From assembly GCA_013398615.1 (NCBI GenBank), contig VZSR01003807.1:18800777-18864776 (forward strand): a stretch of DNA of 64,000 nucleotides, written 5' to 3'. Origin of the DNA: Brachypodius melanocephalos (Eukaryota > Chordata > Aves > Passeriformes > Pycnonotidae). Below the pieces are notes generated by a model. That model was not told the DNA's origin and searched no databases. It saw only the letters and a list, made by a program, of their open reading frames with translations. Each line of letters starts with the position of its first letter. Position 1 is the stretch's first letter. This document shows, piece after piece, positions 41,751 to 50,373 of this stretch. The translations under genes and the position numbers were made by a program.

Positions 41751-41783
<33 letters not shown>

Positions 41784-44700
41784 TGATTACACAGAATTAA
41801 TTAAGAAAGGAACAAAAGACAATGCATTATTCCACTCTATGCTCCTGTGGCACCCCAGTATCTCAACAAGTATTTTAAGTTATACTGCACTATTTCATAA
41901 AGGCTACAGTGAAATTAGAAAACATGTACAGACAGCAACAAGGATAATTGAAAGTATGGACAAGCTTTAATGTGTGGAGTGATTAAATAGCTTAGGATGG
42001 TCTCAGCTGGAAAAGAGATGGCTGAGGACAGAATGTGACATATCTGTAAAACTATCTATAATGGCATGGAAATGATTAATAGGTTTTGAATCCAGTATGA
42101 TAATAGAAGGCAGAAGTTGCAGGAGAAAAACAAATAAATGCATGTCCTCTGACAGCATATAGTTAAACTGCCAAATTTAACGCAGGATTTTGTGGAAGGT
42201 ATGATTTTATGAGAGTTGGAAAAGTGACTGGGAGAAGTAATTGAAGGAGAACAAAAATCTACTGAATGCTATATAACCATAAATACTGAAGGCTATTAAA
42301 TATAAAACTTGGGAGTCCACAAACCCAGTGTAGTGAAGTCTTGACAGAACTCATGGGAAGCAGCACCACACACTCATCATTTATACTTTTTCCCAGCACA
42401 CCTCCCAGGCAGATAGGGGAGGATATGGTACCAAGTTGTCCCCCTGCCTCTGCTCCTGTGCATGGAGGAAGAGTCCAGGAATGCCTAAGCAAGCTGGTCA
42501 CAAACAAACACTACTGTTGTAACACAATGAAGAATGAAATTCTTGATTAGAAAGAGTGCAGATCATGCTCATACAGAACCCTAGCAAGGGCCAGGGAGTC
42601 ATGCAGGGGTCACATTGGGTTTCTGTCCTGCATGCAGATCTTATTTTCTTCTGTGATGCCAATGGCTATTGGGATCAATGGTTATATACTGGGAGAGAGA
42701 CAGGTTTTTCACTTGTGTACTTTGTGCAACCACTCTTGGAACATCACATGCATGGTTTTAAAGGATGTTAATTAAAATAGAAAGTTTAATTGCACATGCC
42801 AAGCCCTGCAGAGTGGTTTGGGATGTCGTGTGTTTCACAGCTCTGTGTGGGAAATGTTCTGAGGAACATTATGAAGTGTCTCAACACCCCCTGGCACTGA
42901 CCCACAGGCCACCCACATGTGTAGTCCCAGCTGCACCAGTGACAATACAAACAGGAAAAGCCAGCAGCAACGCAGCCTGAGGATGGTACCTGTGCATCTC
43001 TATGTCCCTTAGCTTGCTTCAGTGAGCAAATTCACCATGTCCACTGATGGATCAGCTACACAAACAGGCTACTCCTGTCGGTGTACTGCTTTGGATAGCC
43101 ACCCCTCCTCTTAGTAATTACTTAGTAATTACCTCAGGGGTAATAATAATAATTTTGAGGAAGGTTGTTAACAATCCTCAAGTAAAAAAATACTTTTTGA
43201 AAACACTAACAGTCAAACTGCTCAAATAATGGTTTTCAGTAAGAGGTTTTTTAGTTCAGCTGGTCTCTTTGGGGGTAAAAATTACAGCTGCATAAATGTG
43301 AAAGTTAGTTGTCCTGCTTTTAGGACCTGTATGGGTAAGAGGAAAATACTATTTCTCTTGGTAATACAGAGTTAATATTGCTAAATACTGAGTTGTCGTT
43401 AGAACTGACTACTCATTTCCAATAAACCACAATGAGACAAACCAGACACAGGAACAGGAATTTCATGAATAGCCTCAAATATGCAATTTGAGCTTGGCTG
43501 AGAGGTACAGTTTTGCATGAAAACAGACCTTAGTCTAACTTAGATTATGAGGGTGAGTTCAGAAAGCTGAAACTGAAACCTCACTATCCTTTCTGCTGAG
43601 CTCAATTAGGCTCTAATCACAGAGGTCACATTGAATGACGCAAGCTAAAATGCTAAATATTCAGATAAAAAGACTGCTTTGTTACAATTCTGTCCTTCAT
43701 TTCTTCATAGGAAGAACCTGCTCATCTTAAAGGCAGTGCAATGGATTTACATATTAAGTGGCTTAATCAAGAATACATGAAAACTCAGAGGAACTGGGAA
43801 GAAGTGGATAACAGGATGAATGTGACAATTGAAATACGGAGAAAGATGATCAGTGATAAGGCACCTTTAAAAGATATTCTTAGACTGTTTCCTTTCTTAA
43901 GATGCCCTTATCAGGTAAGAGAGCTGTTTTAAATAATGACATTGAATTCAGTGTTATAGATATGATACATCTGTAGGCAGATATTTCACAGGATATTTCC
44001 ACTGAAGTATCCATCAGCAATGTTCTCCTTAATCTAAATCATATTTTTGCACCTAATCCCATTTTGAAAGGTTCATCAGTTCAATTCTGAGTTAAAGATG
44101 GCACACATACCACCAGTGTCACTGTTTGGTGATACTTGATGTATTCCTTGCCTGCTTTAAAAAAAAAAAAAAAAATCACCCTCTTGAGTTTATAATCTTA
44201 TTTAACCAAGTTTTATCCTGTCTTCAAAGTGCATGCATTGTTTACAGTTTTGGTTTTGAGGTTTGCAATAACAAATACTTATTTTTCTTTTAGCTTTTTA
44301 GGGAGTTCCAGCTTCTCACACACATGGACATCTATAAGAAAACAGTTGAGATTTTGGAGATTTATTCAGAAAACATCTTGTCCTTGTATGTGGTGAGGAA
44401 TAATCCAATTAATGTTATGCTGCAAGAAAATCTGAAGCAGCACACAGAGGAAGACGTTCTGAAATGTCAGTACCAATCTCTTATGCTCTGAATATCAGAG
44501 TTTTGTTGTAGCTAATTGTTCTTACTTATGTAACTAAACTAGTTCCAATTGTACTGCAAACACATTTCAAAAATGTTATGGTTTCTTTGAAAATATATAG
44601 TGATGGTGAAGCATTGAGAATAAAAGCTACTAAATTAGTAGGAAAATTAAGTCAGTCAAGTATTTAAACTTTTATTTTCACTGAATAAAAGACTGCAGGT

Positions 44701-46594
44701 TTGATAAAGTAAGTAATTACCTTCAAATAAGTACTGCTAGATGAGCAGAAGTATGTATTTCTAGATACATGAGTGCTTATTATTTTCTAAAAATACCCAT
44801 AGAAAACTAATTTTCTGCTTTAGAAATAGCCGCATAAAAAAAAGACACAATTTCCTTTATAAAGCAAATTTCTATGGTTATAATCTTTATCCCAGCAAAA
44901 TTAAAGAAGTAGTTCCCACTAACCATTTCAGGCACCTCCTCTCTGCAGAGACGCACTGCAGGAAGAAGGGCACAGACTGGTACCTCTGGTGAGCTCCATG
45001 TACCTTGGTGTGTTTGGCTCCCTGGCTGTGGGGGAGCAGACACCTGCTGACACTCAGAGTCTGGGGAGTGTGGTGCTGCAGGGACAAAACTTTTCCAGCA
45101 GTCACTCAGAACTGCCATTCCTCTCCAGCTGCCACTGCCTATGCCCCAGCTCAGCTCTCTGAGAAGTCCTCTTTAGACTCACTTTCTGTCAAACAGGCAT
45201 AATGCCAGGATGTCCATCCAAGGTCACAAGATATGAACACGTGTGTCCTGTAGCAGTTTCACTCCATTTATTGCCAGATCATCTTTGAAAGANNNNNNNN
45301 NNNNNNNNNNNNNNNNNNNNNNNNNNNNNNNNNNNNNNNNNNNNNNNNNNNNNNNNNNNNNNNNNNNNNNNNNNNNNNNNNNNNNNNNNNNNAAGTCCCA
45401 AGGCCTTTACTTTTCTGTTTTTCTCTCACAAACAACTTGACCTGGCACCTAGGTAATAAATATATACCAAGGTAAGTTCAGTGAAGCACATGACACCAGA
45501 AACTTGACCTGCAAAAAAGATGTTATAGTCAGTAAAAGCTGAGCCAGAGGGATAGCAGGTACCAGGTGCCAGGAGGTTCTGTGGCACCCACTGGTACCAC
45601 AGCCTTCAAAGCAGAGCCCTTGCAACAGGACTCCCTGGACATCCAGTTCCCTGGACATCCAGTTCACTGGGAAGAGAGCTGGGGAAGGACAACAGCAGGG
45701 GCAGGAAGAGTACTCAGGACACAAACTCATCTAAAATCAACCCAAAGGACAACTTACTTATTGTCACGAAAATTGAATAGTAATAGAGTAGCAGAGTCCC
45801 ATGAATTATTTGGATACTAATGTCCATTACCAGCTGAGTTGCCTAAATATTGACTGTGGTACAAACAACTCTTGGACTGAACAACAGCTCCACTACTGAG
45901 CTGCTGACTATTACATAGGCTGCAATCTGTTTTTCCAGGATGATACTGCAGTGCCAGAAAGTTTTCCTTTGTAATTTAGTAGAAATCCTTGCCTTTGACA
46001 GATATGAAAATGACTGCTGCATGTTTACTCCTGCCAGAGGTCTTTGGAGATGATTCCAGTCTGTTTGCTGCAGTGAATGAGGAGGTAGGAGATAGAACAC
46101 CAGCACCCTTGGTGTCTCTTCCTTTCATCACTTGCATACACACATCACCTGGCCTTTGGGTGGCTCAGCTTAGTTCTGGGAAGAGGTGACATTAGCCTGC
46201 CTTTTGAGCAGAAATACTACCGAACTTCAAAGCAGTGTTATCAGCCTTCATTCTCCAGCCTGTTCATCACAGCAATGCTGTGGCATCCTTTGAAATACCC
46301 TTTTTTAAAATTCAGGTGAAGGCAGTGACACCAGTGATGGAAGTGAAAAATCCCTTCAACATGAATTCCTGTGAGTTTGCCCTGTACATAGAAAGGGAGG
46401 AGTTAGCCCAGCTCGATGACTGCACCATGGCTCTGGCAGCGCTGGTGGCTGCATTTCATGTGTTTGATATCCCTTGCCCAAAGAGAATCCACAGGACACT
46501 GAACTTCCTGAAGTCCCTGGTCTTTGAGGTGAGGAACCCAGCATCCCTGCCCACCCCAGGAGGACCTGCAGGCACCCAAGCATCCACTGTCTGA
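11315..46594 (+). CDS. SAMD3: SAMD3, sterile alpha motif domain-containing protein 3 (ten coding exons)
   Basis: Exons at 11315-11393, 12144-12273, 16194-16304, 23988-24173, 24471-24555, 30934-31101, 43711-43914, 44294-44465, 46002-46084 and 46316-46594 join in phase to 1497 nt, giving 498 residues plus TGA. Every junction is GT-AG. Residues 4-63 form a SAM domain (W4, W12, and the helix around KKIGHQ at 48-53). The rest is the conserved SAMD3-specific region, with motifs such as LPDFPYDVKC, WKRALKDRFKYVRRP and LKDILRLFPFLRCPYQ that match my memory of human SAMD3 (about 520 residues) almost residue for residue. The ATG has a strong context (A at -3, G at +4), but its frame is open back to the acceptor. 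The family's biochemical role is not well known. SAM domains usually mediate protein-protein contacts, and human expression is reported mainly in cytotoxic lymphocytes. No signal peptide or membrane segment is apparent. Confidence 0.95.
11394..12143 (+). other. SAMD3: SAMD3 intron 1
   Basis: A short intron that splits the SAM domain coding sequence. Nothing else is recognised in it. Confidence 0.8.
12144..12273 (+). CDS. SAMD3: SAMD3 coding exon 2: second half of the SAM domain
   Basis: The acceptor is CTTCAATCTGCAG. The exon encodes residues 27-69 plus two bases, running from EEEVSGAALLALNDRM to the SAM C-terminal helix around GHQAVLMDLIKKY. The donor is CT/GTAATC. The first intron base restores a Leu codon and the next three bases are TAA, so an unspliced message stops at once after 70 residues. 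The next exon begins with G and restores the same Leu. Confidence 0.92.
12274..16193 (+). other. SAMD3: SAMD3 intron 2
   Basis: 3.9 kb of mostly unique DNA. A G-run cluster at 12912-12968 is noted as a possible quadruplex. No additional SAMD3 exon was identified, although a pyrimidine-rich acceptor-like TTCTGTTTTGCAG occurs near 14638. The short linker makes a missed small exon possible. Confidence 0.7.
16194..16304 (+). CDS. SAMD3: SAMD3 coding exon 3: linker after the SAM domain
   Basis: A long pyrimidine tract (TTTTTTTCTTTCAG) precedes the exon. It encodes about residues 70-107, a polar linker ending in GIIDHRVLKQK, which aligns with human GLIDQRVLKQ. The donor is AA/GTGAGT. The linker appears about 20 residues shorter than the human one I recall. 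Confidence 0.85.
16305..23987 (+). other. SAMD3: SAMD3 intron 3
   Basis: 7.7 kb. It contains T/G-rich low-complexity stretches at about 17320-17440 and 21367-21430, and a 16-bp perfect palindrome CACCCCAGCTGGGGTG at 23452-23467. I recognise no gene or mobile element. Confidence 0.7.
23988..24173 (+). CDS. SAMD3: SAMD3 coding exon 4
   Basis: The acceptor is TTTTCTTTTACAG and the donor CT/GTAAGT. The exon encodes about residues 108-169, including KTLQWTSSYALPDFPYDVKC and MRIRIIEFLQADMTKYLEGS, a strongly conserved SAMD3 block. The entry codon spans the junction (AA/A). A run of six A residues starts the exon. Confidence 0.95.
24471..24555 (+). CDS. SAMD3: SAMD3 coding exon 5
   Basis: The exon lies between CCCTCTTGTTTGCACAG and TTT/GTAAGT and encodes about residues 170-197: YPNSQQYNIVVNALLQAYPF followed by LDEDGNGF. 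It is only 297 bp from exon 4. Confidence 0.94.
26209..26234. repeat. T26 homopolymer
   Basis: Twenty-six consecutive T residues. This could be the poly(A) tail of a retroposed sequence on the - strand, but no recognisable body or AATAAA lies to its right. A plain microsatellite is the safer reading. Confidence 0.85.
27565..27611. repeat. Perfect 22-bp inverted repeat with 3-nt loop
   Basis: The left arm 27565-27586 (reads TAATGAGTTTTACTTAATGA, then GT) is exactly complementary to the right arm 27590-27611. The loop is TTT. It sits in AT-rich intron DNA directly after an A/T run. No flanking target duplication or second copy in the window was noticed. Confidence 0.9.
30934..31101 (+). CDS. 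SAMD3: SAMD3 coding exon 6
   Basis: The exon starts after CGCCCATGTAG and encodes residues 198-253: LLWKRALKDRFKYVRRPIED, then a basic stretch (KCKFGHRRGQSRK). Two in-frame donors exist, CAG/GTAGAG after 31095 and GAG/GTAAGA after 31101. The second is stronger and is used here; the first would remove two residues (VE). Confidence 0.93.
37680..37900 (+). promoter_or_regulatory. CpG-containing purine-rich block, possible internal first exon or repeat piece
   Basis: In a CpG-poor intron this 220 bp carries several CpGs (GCGGCCG at 37791-37797, AGCGAGCCGG, CTGCGC, AACGAAC) and a strongly purine-biased + strand. It ends in AAAAAAG/GTATGA, a plausible donor at 37903. It could be an alternative SAMD3 promoter with an untranslated exon, or a fragment of an unrecognised LTR. 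No TATA box is obvious. Confidence 0.25.
41190..42130 (+). mobile_element. Old, degraded CR1 LINE (reverse transcriptase 3' end)
   Basis: The order of recognisable pieces follows the 3' part of an ancient amniote CR1. TTTCTAAATGACATGGGAAA lies at about 41469-41488, then a GGCAGATTACATTTTGTGATG-like stretch. A 'CAGCTAAAATTAAATTCTGAT' piece follows, then 'AATTAATTAAGAAAGGAACA'. The last piece is 'AGCAACAAGGATAATTGAAA' with AGCTGGAAAAGAGATGGCTGAGG close behind (41935-42025). All frames are broken. The divergence is far greater than in the CR1 pieces at 52.6 and 61.3 kb, so it is an old insertion. Limits are approximate. Confidence 0.7.
41750..41773. repeat. A24 homopolymer inside the old CR1
   Basis: Twenty-four A residues lie where CR1 copies normally have a short A-rich stretch (near 'CAAAAAAG'). 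CR1 has no poly(A) tail, so this looks like in-place expansion, not an insertion junction. Confidence 0.7.
43711..43914 (+). CDS. SAMD3: SAMD3 coding exon 7
   Basis: The acceptor is CATTTCTTCATAG and the donor CAG/GTAAGA. The exon encodes residues 254-321, including DLHIKWLNQEYMKTQRNWEE and LKDILRLFPFLRCPYQ. The latter aligns with human LKDILKLFPFLKCPYQ. It follows the 12.6 kb intron. Confidence 0.94.
43915..44293 (+). other. SAMD3: SAMD3 intron 7
   Basis: A short intron with an A17 run at 44159-44175. Nothing else is seen. Confidence 0.8.
44294..44465 (+). CDS. SAMD3: SAMD3 coding exon 8
   Basis: The acceptor is ATTTTTCTTTTAG. The exon encodes about residues 322-378 (LFREFQLLTHMDIYKKTVEI, then the NPINVMLQENLKQHTEED block). 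The donor reads AAAT/GTCAGT, with a C at +3, which is weaker than the other donors in this gene. The exon must end here because the next exon restores YMKMTA in phase, as in human SAMD3. Confidence 0.9.
44466..46001 (+). other. SAMD3: SAMD3 intron 8 with assembly gap
   Basis: The intron separates the exons ending AAAT and starting ATATG. It is interrupted by the N run. A 16-bp tandem unit (CTGGACATCCAGTTCM, two copies) lies at about 45634-45666. No exon seems to be lost in the gap, because the flanking exons join in phase with the expected residues. Confidence 0.75.
45293..45392. other. Assembly gap of exactly 100 N
   Basis: A run of 100 N is the usual placeholder for a gap of unknown size. 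An open frame called across it is an artefact. Confidence 0.98.
46002..46084 (+). CDS. SAMD3: SAMD3 coding exon 9
   Basis: The acceptor is GCCTTTGACAG and the donor GAG/GTAGGA. The exon encodes about residues 379-406: MKMTAACLLLPEVFGDDSSL and FAAVNEE. It lies about 600 bp right of the assembly gap. Confidence 0.92.
46316..46594 (+). CDS. SAMD3: SAMD3 last coding exon
   Basis: The acceptor is TTTTTTAAAATTCAG. The exon encodes VKAVTPVMEVKNPFNMNSCE, then DDCTMALAALVAAFHVF and LNFLKSLVFE, all clear SAMD3 homology up to 46528. The remaining 21 codons to the TGA at 46592-46594 (rich in P, G, A and T) do not resemble the human tail. They begin exactly at a good donor-like GAG/GTGAGG. The true C-terminus may therefore be spliced onward; see the alternative terminal exon. 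Confidence 0.85.
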   Translation: MKAVTPVMEVKNPFNMNSCEFALYIEREELAQLDDCTMALAALVAAFHVFDIPCPKRIHRTLNFLKSLVFEVRNPASLPTPGGPAGTQASTV

Positions 46595-46800
46595 TGGTGC
46601 ACCCAGCACTCCTCTCAGGAGCATTTGATATTTTGTCAAGATAAATCCCTTTGTGCCATTCTTTCTAGTGGAAGTGTATGTATATTTAAAAGTTATGTTT
46701 AGTAACGCCCTCCTTTTTGTATTGTACCAGATACTTGAAAAAAATTAAAACTCAAGCAATTTCATTATTTTAAGTGTAGATTTTAGAGCAGTCTAGAGAT

Positions 46801-46806
46801 AATAAA
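46801..46806 (+). terminator. SAMD3: SAMD3 poly(A) signal
   Basis: AATAAA lies about 207 bp after the stop codon. It is followed by a TGTGTTATGTATTATTTTTC stretch (46825-46844), a suitable GT/T-rich downstream element. It would give a short 3' UTR of roughly 230 nt. Confidence 0.6.
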
Positions 46807-46825
46807 ATTTTCTAGATTACTTCAT

Positions 46826-48480
46826 GTGTTATGTATTATTTTTCTATATGGAGCATTTGAAAAATTCAGGTATCTTGATTGTAAGAATTTTAAAAAATCG
46901 TGAGCCAACATGAGCACTTCACTGCTTTAGATGGTAATAGAAAAAACGTTTTGAAATGGCATAAGTTAAACATTTACTTATTACCATTACTTCATAATAT
47001 TATGATTACTGAGAGGCTAATATAATAATTTTTGTGGTTTAAAATGGTGGGCCTGATTTTTAATTTGCAGGATGATGACTTTCTACTGTTTTTTTCTTGC
47101 ATGAAACATTTTAACATTAATCCTCAATTTACTAAATAGGGATTCCAAGATGAGCTCTCAAAGTAGCAAGAATGACTTATCAGGGATGCTGCCATGTGCA
47201 TTGGTAACCACAGCTTTGGTGCTGCAGAGGGAACACCTCATTTTCTTTCCAGATTTGTTCCCTGGAACAAATCAGCTTTCTCCACATGGTGACTCTCTGT
47301 CTGCCCACACAGAGTGGAAGCCCTCTCATCTCTTCTTGCACAGCTTTCCCTTTTCCCCAATATTCTTAACTTGTCTCTTCTTCTAACCTCCCTCTATTCT
47401 TAACTCCTGTCTGAAAATCCCAGGGGCTGCTTTCTGGCAGTGCATGGCTTTGGACAAGTGCCTGGTGATAGGAACAGCAGCCAGTACCCATTGCATTAAT
47501 TAGAAATAAAAACTGTCATTTTATTAAAACACTGCTTTCTATTAGAGACCAATCTCCCAACAGTTCCAAAAATGTCAGTGTAGGCAAAGCAGCACTTGTG
47601 GTAAACACTCAAACAGACAGCTTGGAAGATCACAGAAGCTTTGTTAAAGCTTGGCTGTGCAGGAGAGATTACAGTGGGAGATCCTTCAGGATGTGATGGC
47701 TGCACTTAATGGCCAAACTCTCTCGCCATAGGCTTAGCATTTTTCACATGGTTCCCATGAAATGCAGGGTACAATCTTTACCATTGTGAAGGCTGGACTA
47801 CCACTGATACAAAACAAAAACCAATGACAAGTGCCCTTTGAGAGATCCAACAGGTCTGATGAGTGGTTTTAGTTTCCAAGTGAATTTGTTGGCTGTAGTT
47901 TTTTGTAACTGAGGTGACTGTGTTCAGCTACCTCAGCACATGGGATACAAAAGCAAGGATTATGTATATCCTCATTACTGTATGTGATAGCTGCGTGAAC
48001 AAAAAATTGAGCTCAAGTGAGGTTTATTCTACATTTTGTAAACAGTATTAATTCCAATCCATTTCTTAAACCATAGCAGGTATATAAAAATTCAGGGAGG
48101 TGCTGAATAAGTAATCTCTGTTGAGCTGCACTGCAGGCTGTAGACCTGGAATACAGGACAGACACAGAGGGTAAAGGAAAATAAACTACTCAGAAGGAGA
48201 ATGAAAGGAAACAGAAGAATTTGCCTTTTTACTGATCTGCCTGTGCAACTTCAGCTGCTGCTGGTGACAAAGTCCAGAGCTATAAATGGCATTCTGAATC
48301 CAGTGGCCAGGGGGATGGGAGCTTTGGGGGTAAGTGTTAAGGGAGAGGGCACACAGCAGTAGCTAAGTTGCTCCTTTAAAACTACTGGCTACACTGAGCT
48401 ACAGTGAGGAATTACTGCACACCACACCCAGCAGCAGCAGTGGGGTTCATCTGAGAATCCTGGGCACACACAAAGGTAAC
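46826..48480. other. Intergenic stretch between convergent gene ends
   Basis: About 1.6 kb between the predicted SAMD3 cleavage region and the predicted L3MBTL3 cleavage region. I see no gene. The first part is very AT-rich (46.83-47.05 kb). The alternative SAMD3 terminal exon would lie here if it is real. Confidence 0.5.
47140..47166 (+). CDS. SAMD3: Possible alternative SAMD3 terminal exon
   Basis: If the donor-like GAG/GTGAGG at 46529 is used, the acceptor TTTACTAAATAG at 47139 joins in phase. It adds eight residues, GFQDELSK, before TAG. Human SAMD3 as I recall ends with GFKHPLTLRP, a faint resemblance in the first residues only. The pyrimidine tract is poor. It lies beyond the poly(A) signal at 46801, so it would need a later signal. 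Confidence 0.2.
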   Translation, partial: GFQDELSK

Positions 48481-50229
48481 AGAGGCTCCAGTTCAGATTT
48501 TATTTGTATTGTAGTACAATAAGAGTGCAATTTAAACGTACACATATTGAACAAAATGTAAAAATATTATTTATGCAATGCTATGGAAGGAAATTAACAG
48601 AGCAATGCAACTTACTTAATACTGACCCTGTTTCACCTCATATTATGGCAGGTACCAGTCACCTACACGATCTGGAAGGTACACAGAGAGTGAAAACTTA
48701 AGAACTCCAGCCAAAGAAAAACCTAGCAAAATCTGTGGGAAGATGTAAAATTCTCCCAGCTCTGTGCAAGGGAAATGCTCTGTTTGTTCTTGGCTCTGCA
48801 GCCGAGCAACTGCCCACTGCATCACTAAACACAGCGCTGCCAAAAATTCTGATCCAACTCCTCTTTCTTCTTGCAAAGTAACATTCTGGAGCAGTCCTCA
48901 GTATCCAGGTAGCTAGGCTTTCTCCCATATAAAGTGCATCTGGTTTACATCTTGTGTGTATATATACCAAGTGCAACGCCTTTCCCTGACAAATTGTTAC
49001 AATAACCCCCCCAGAAAGGAGGTTGCCTCACCTCAGTACCTGCTGGTGCCATCTGCAGCCTGATTGTGACCTAGTGAATGGCATGTATTTTACACCTAGG
49101 ATGTGCTGGTGCACCACAAGCATTTAAGTATCCTTTTCCTTTGCCTTTCCCCCTATGCCTTCTTCATTTATAAATCAGAGTTGTCAGCTAGAAAGTGATG
49201 GGTAAAATAATTCTCCCACCACTGGGAAAACAAAGCTCTGTTGAATACGAAACCAGGATAGCAGTCCTAGCTTGAGCACAGTTTTTCTCCATTGTTGTGG
49301 TAACTATGCTGAAGACTGGGAAGTACAGACACAATTGAATGTAATTTCTTTTCTGCTAATCTCCTTGACTCAAAATACTCCTCTTTTCCTCCATGTTCTG
49401 AATGACTGTAGCAAACTCCATGTAAATGGCTGGGACTCTATTGTGCAGCATAAATAAAAAGTCTTCTATGAAGTCAAATTTTATTTTTCAGTTGCAGCCT
49501 TCTCTATACTGGTCTTTTGATAAAATACATTAAAGATGCTGGTGGCAAAACTCACGTAACATTTTTGTAATCGTGCAAAAGTAAAAACATTCAGTTATCA
49601 AAAAAGCATTGTAATTTCAACCCCAACAAGGTTTGTTTTGTTACAAGCAAACAGACAGTTTTATTATCTGTAAAGTAATATGCTGTAGCATAAAGTGTCA
49701 CATATGTAACATTAAGTGTTTCATTTTTAAACTATGGCACAAATACACATTAGCCATAACAGTCTCATCTGGCTACCTGTAGCCTAATTTTTGGCTGATC
49801 AGTTTTTATTTTGATAAAATGAAGTAAAAGCTTCTGAAAAGTAAAATGGGTACACGAAGTACAATTCAAGAATCCTTAGAAAATATGAACGTTCCCTTAT
49901 ATAATACAGCATAAATAATTAATGAAGGTTTCCTTGATGTCCAGAGAGATTAGGGATCCTAACCATCCATGGAGAATTAGCGCCATTAGTTTGGTAAATA
50001 AGACCAGCTGACTGGGTTGTTACACAGTACCTTCTCAAAAGCTTGAACACTTCCCAGAAGGATTCAGATGTCTACTGGCTCCAGGAGAATATAAATAGTC
50101 CACCAGTGCTGAACTTAAGTTTCTTCCTTTCTGAGAGTCCTTACTCAACGCTTCTAGTGAGTCTTTGTGCTTTGAATAAAACATGAGCTCCACTGGAGAA
50201 AGCTGGTTCGTGCACATTTTCCATTATCT
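48480..50229 (-). other. L3MBTL3: Probable L3MBTL3 3' UTR
   Basis: About 1.75 kb of AT-rich sequence from the stop codon to the best poly(A) signal. It has several intermediate AATAAA signals on the same strand. No coding frame or repeat is recognised. Confidence 0.45.
48499..48504 (-). terminator. L3MBTL3: Likely L3MBTL3 poly(A) signal
   Basis: The - strand reads AATAAA. About 20 nt further on it has CTTTGTGTGTGCCC, a good GT-rich downstream element. Other - strand AATAAA copies nearer the stop (49805-49810, 49660-49665, 49480-49485) could give shorter isoforms but have weaker downstream contexts. Confidence 0.5.
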
Positions 50230-50373
50230 TCAAAGTTCATTGTGTGAGTTTTTCTCTGCAGCTTTGAACATCAGAATGGAATTAAAGATTTTTAGGGCTG
50301 GTCCCAGTTTAATGCTCATTATTTTGACTATGTCTGATTGGGTCATTAGCAGAAATGCTTCTCCATCAATTTG
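50230..50373 (-). CDS. L3MBTL3: L3MBTL3 last coding exon, end of the SAM domain and stop
   Basis: The acceptor is GTTTTTCTTTTAAAG. The exon encodes 47 residues from QIDGEAFLLM through IKLGPALKIFNSILMF to KNSHNEL, then TGA at 50232-50230. This completes the SAM domain (the KLGPALKI helix is the usual C-terminal helix of the L3MBTL/polyhomeotic-type SAM). The 81-codon + strand frame here is its antisense shadow. Confidence 0.96.
   Translation of the reverse strand, partial: QIDGEAFLLMTQSDIVKIMSIKLGPALKIFNSILMFKAAEKNSHNEL

Larger units (their letters stand above)
31102..43710 (+). other. SAMD3: SAMD3 intron 6 (largest, 12.6 kb)
   Basis: The intron contains the CpG-containing block at 37.7-37.9 kb, the old CR1 copy at 41.2-42.1 kb, a duplicated CTTAGTAATTA at 43110-43131 and a short TAA run after it. 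No protein-coding gene is recognised. It interrupts the conserved region between residues 253 and 254. Confidence 0.7.

Noticed and set aside
43110..43131. CTTAGTAATTA duplicated, as a possible target-site duplication
   Set aside because: The copies are directly adjacent with no inserted element between them, so this is simple slippage.
45243..45440. 65-codon frame crossing the N run
   Set aside because: It is an artefact of translating 100 N bases.
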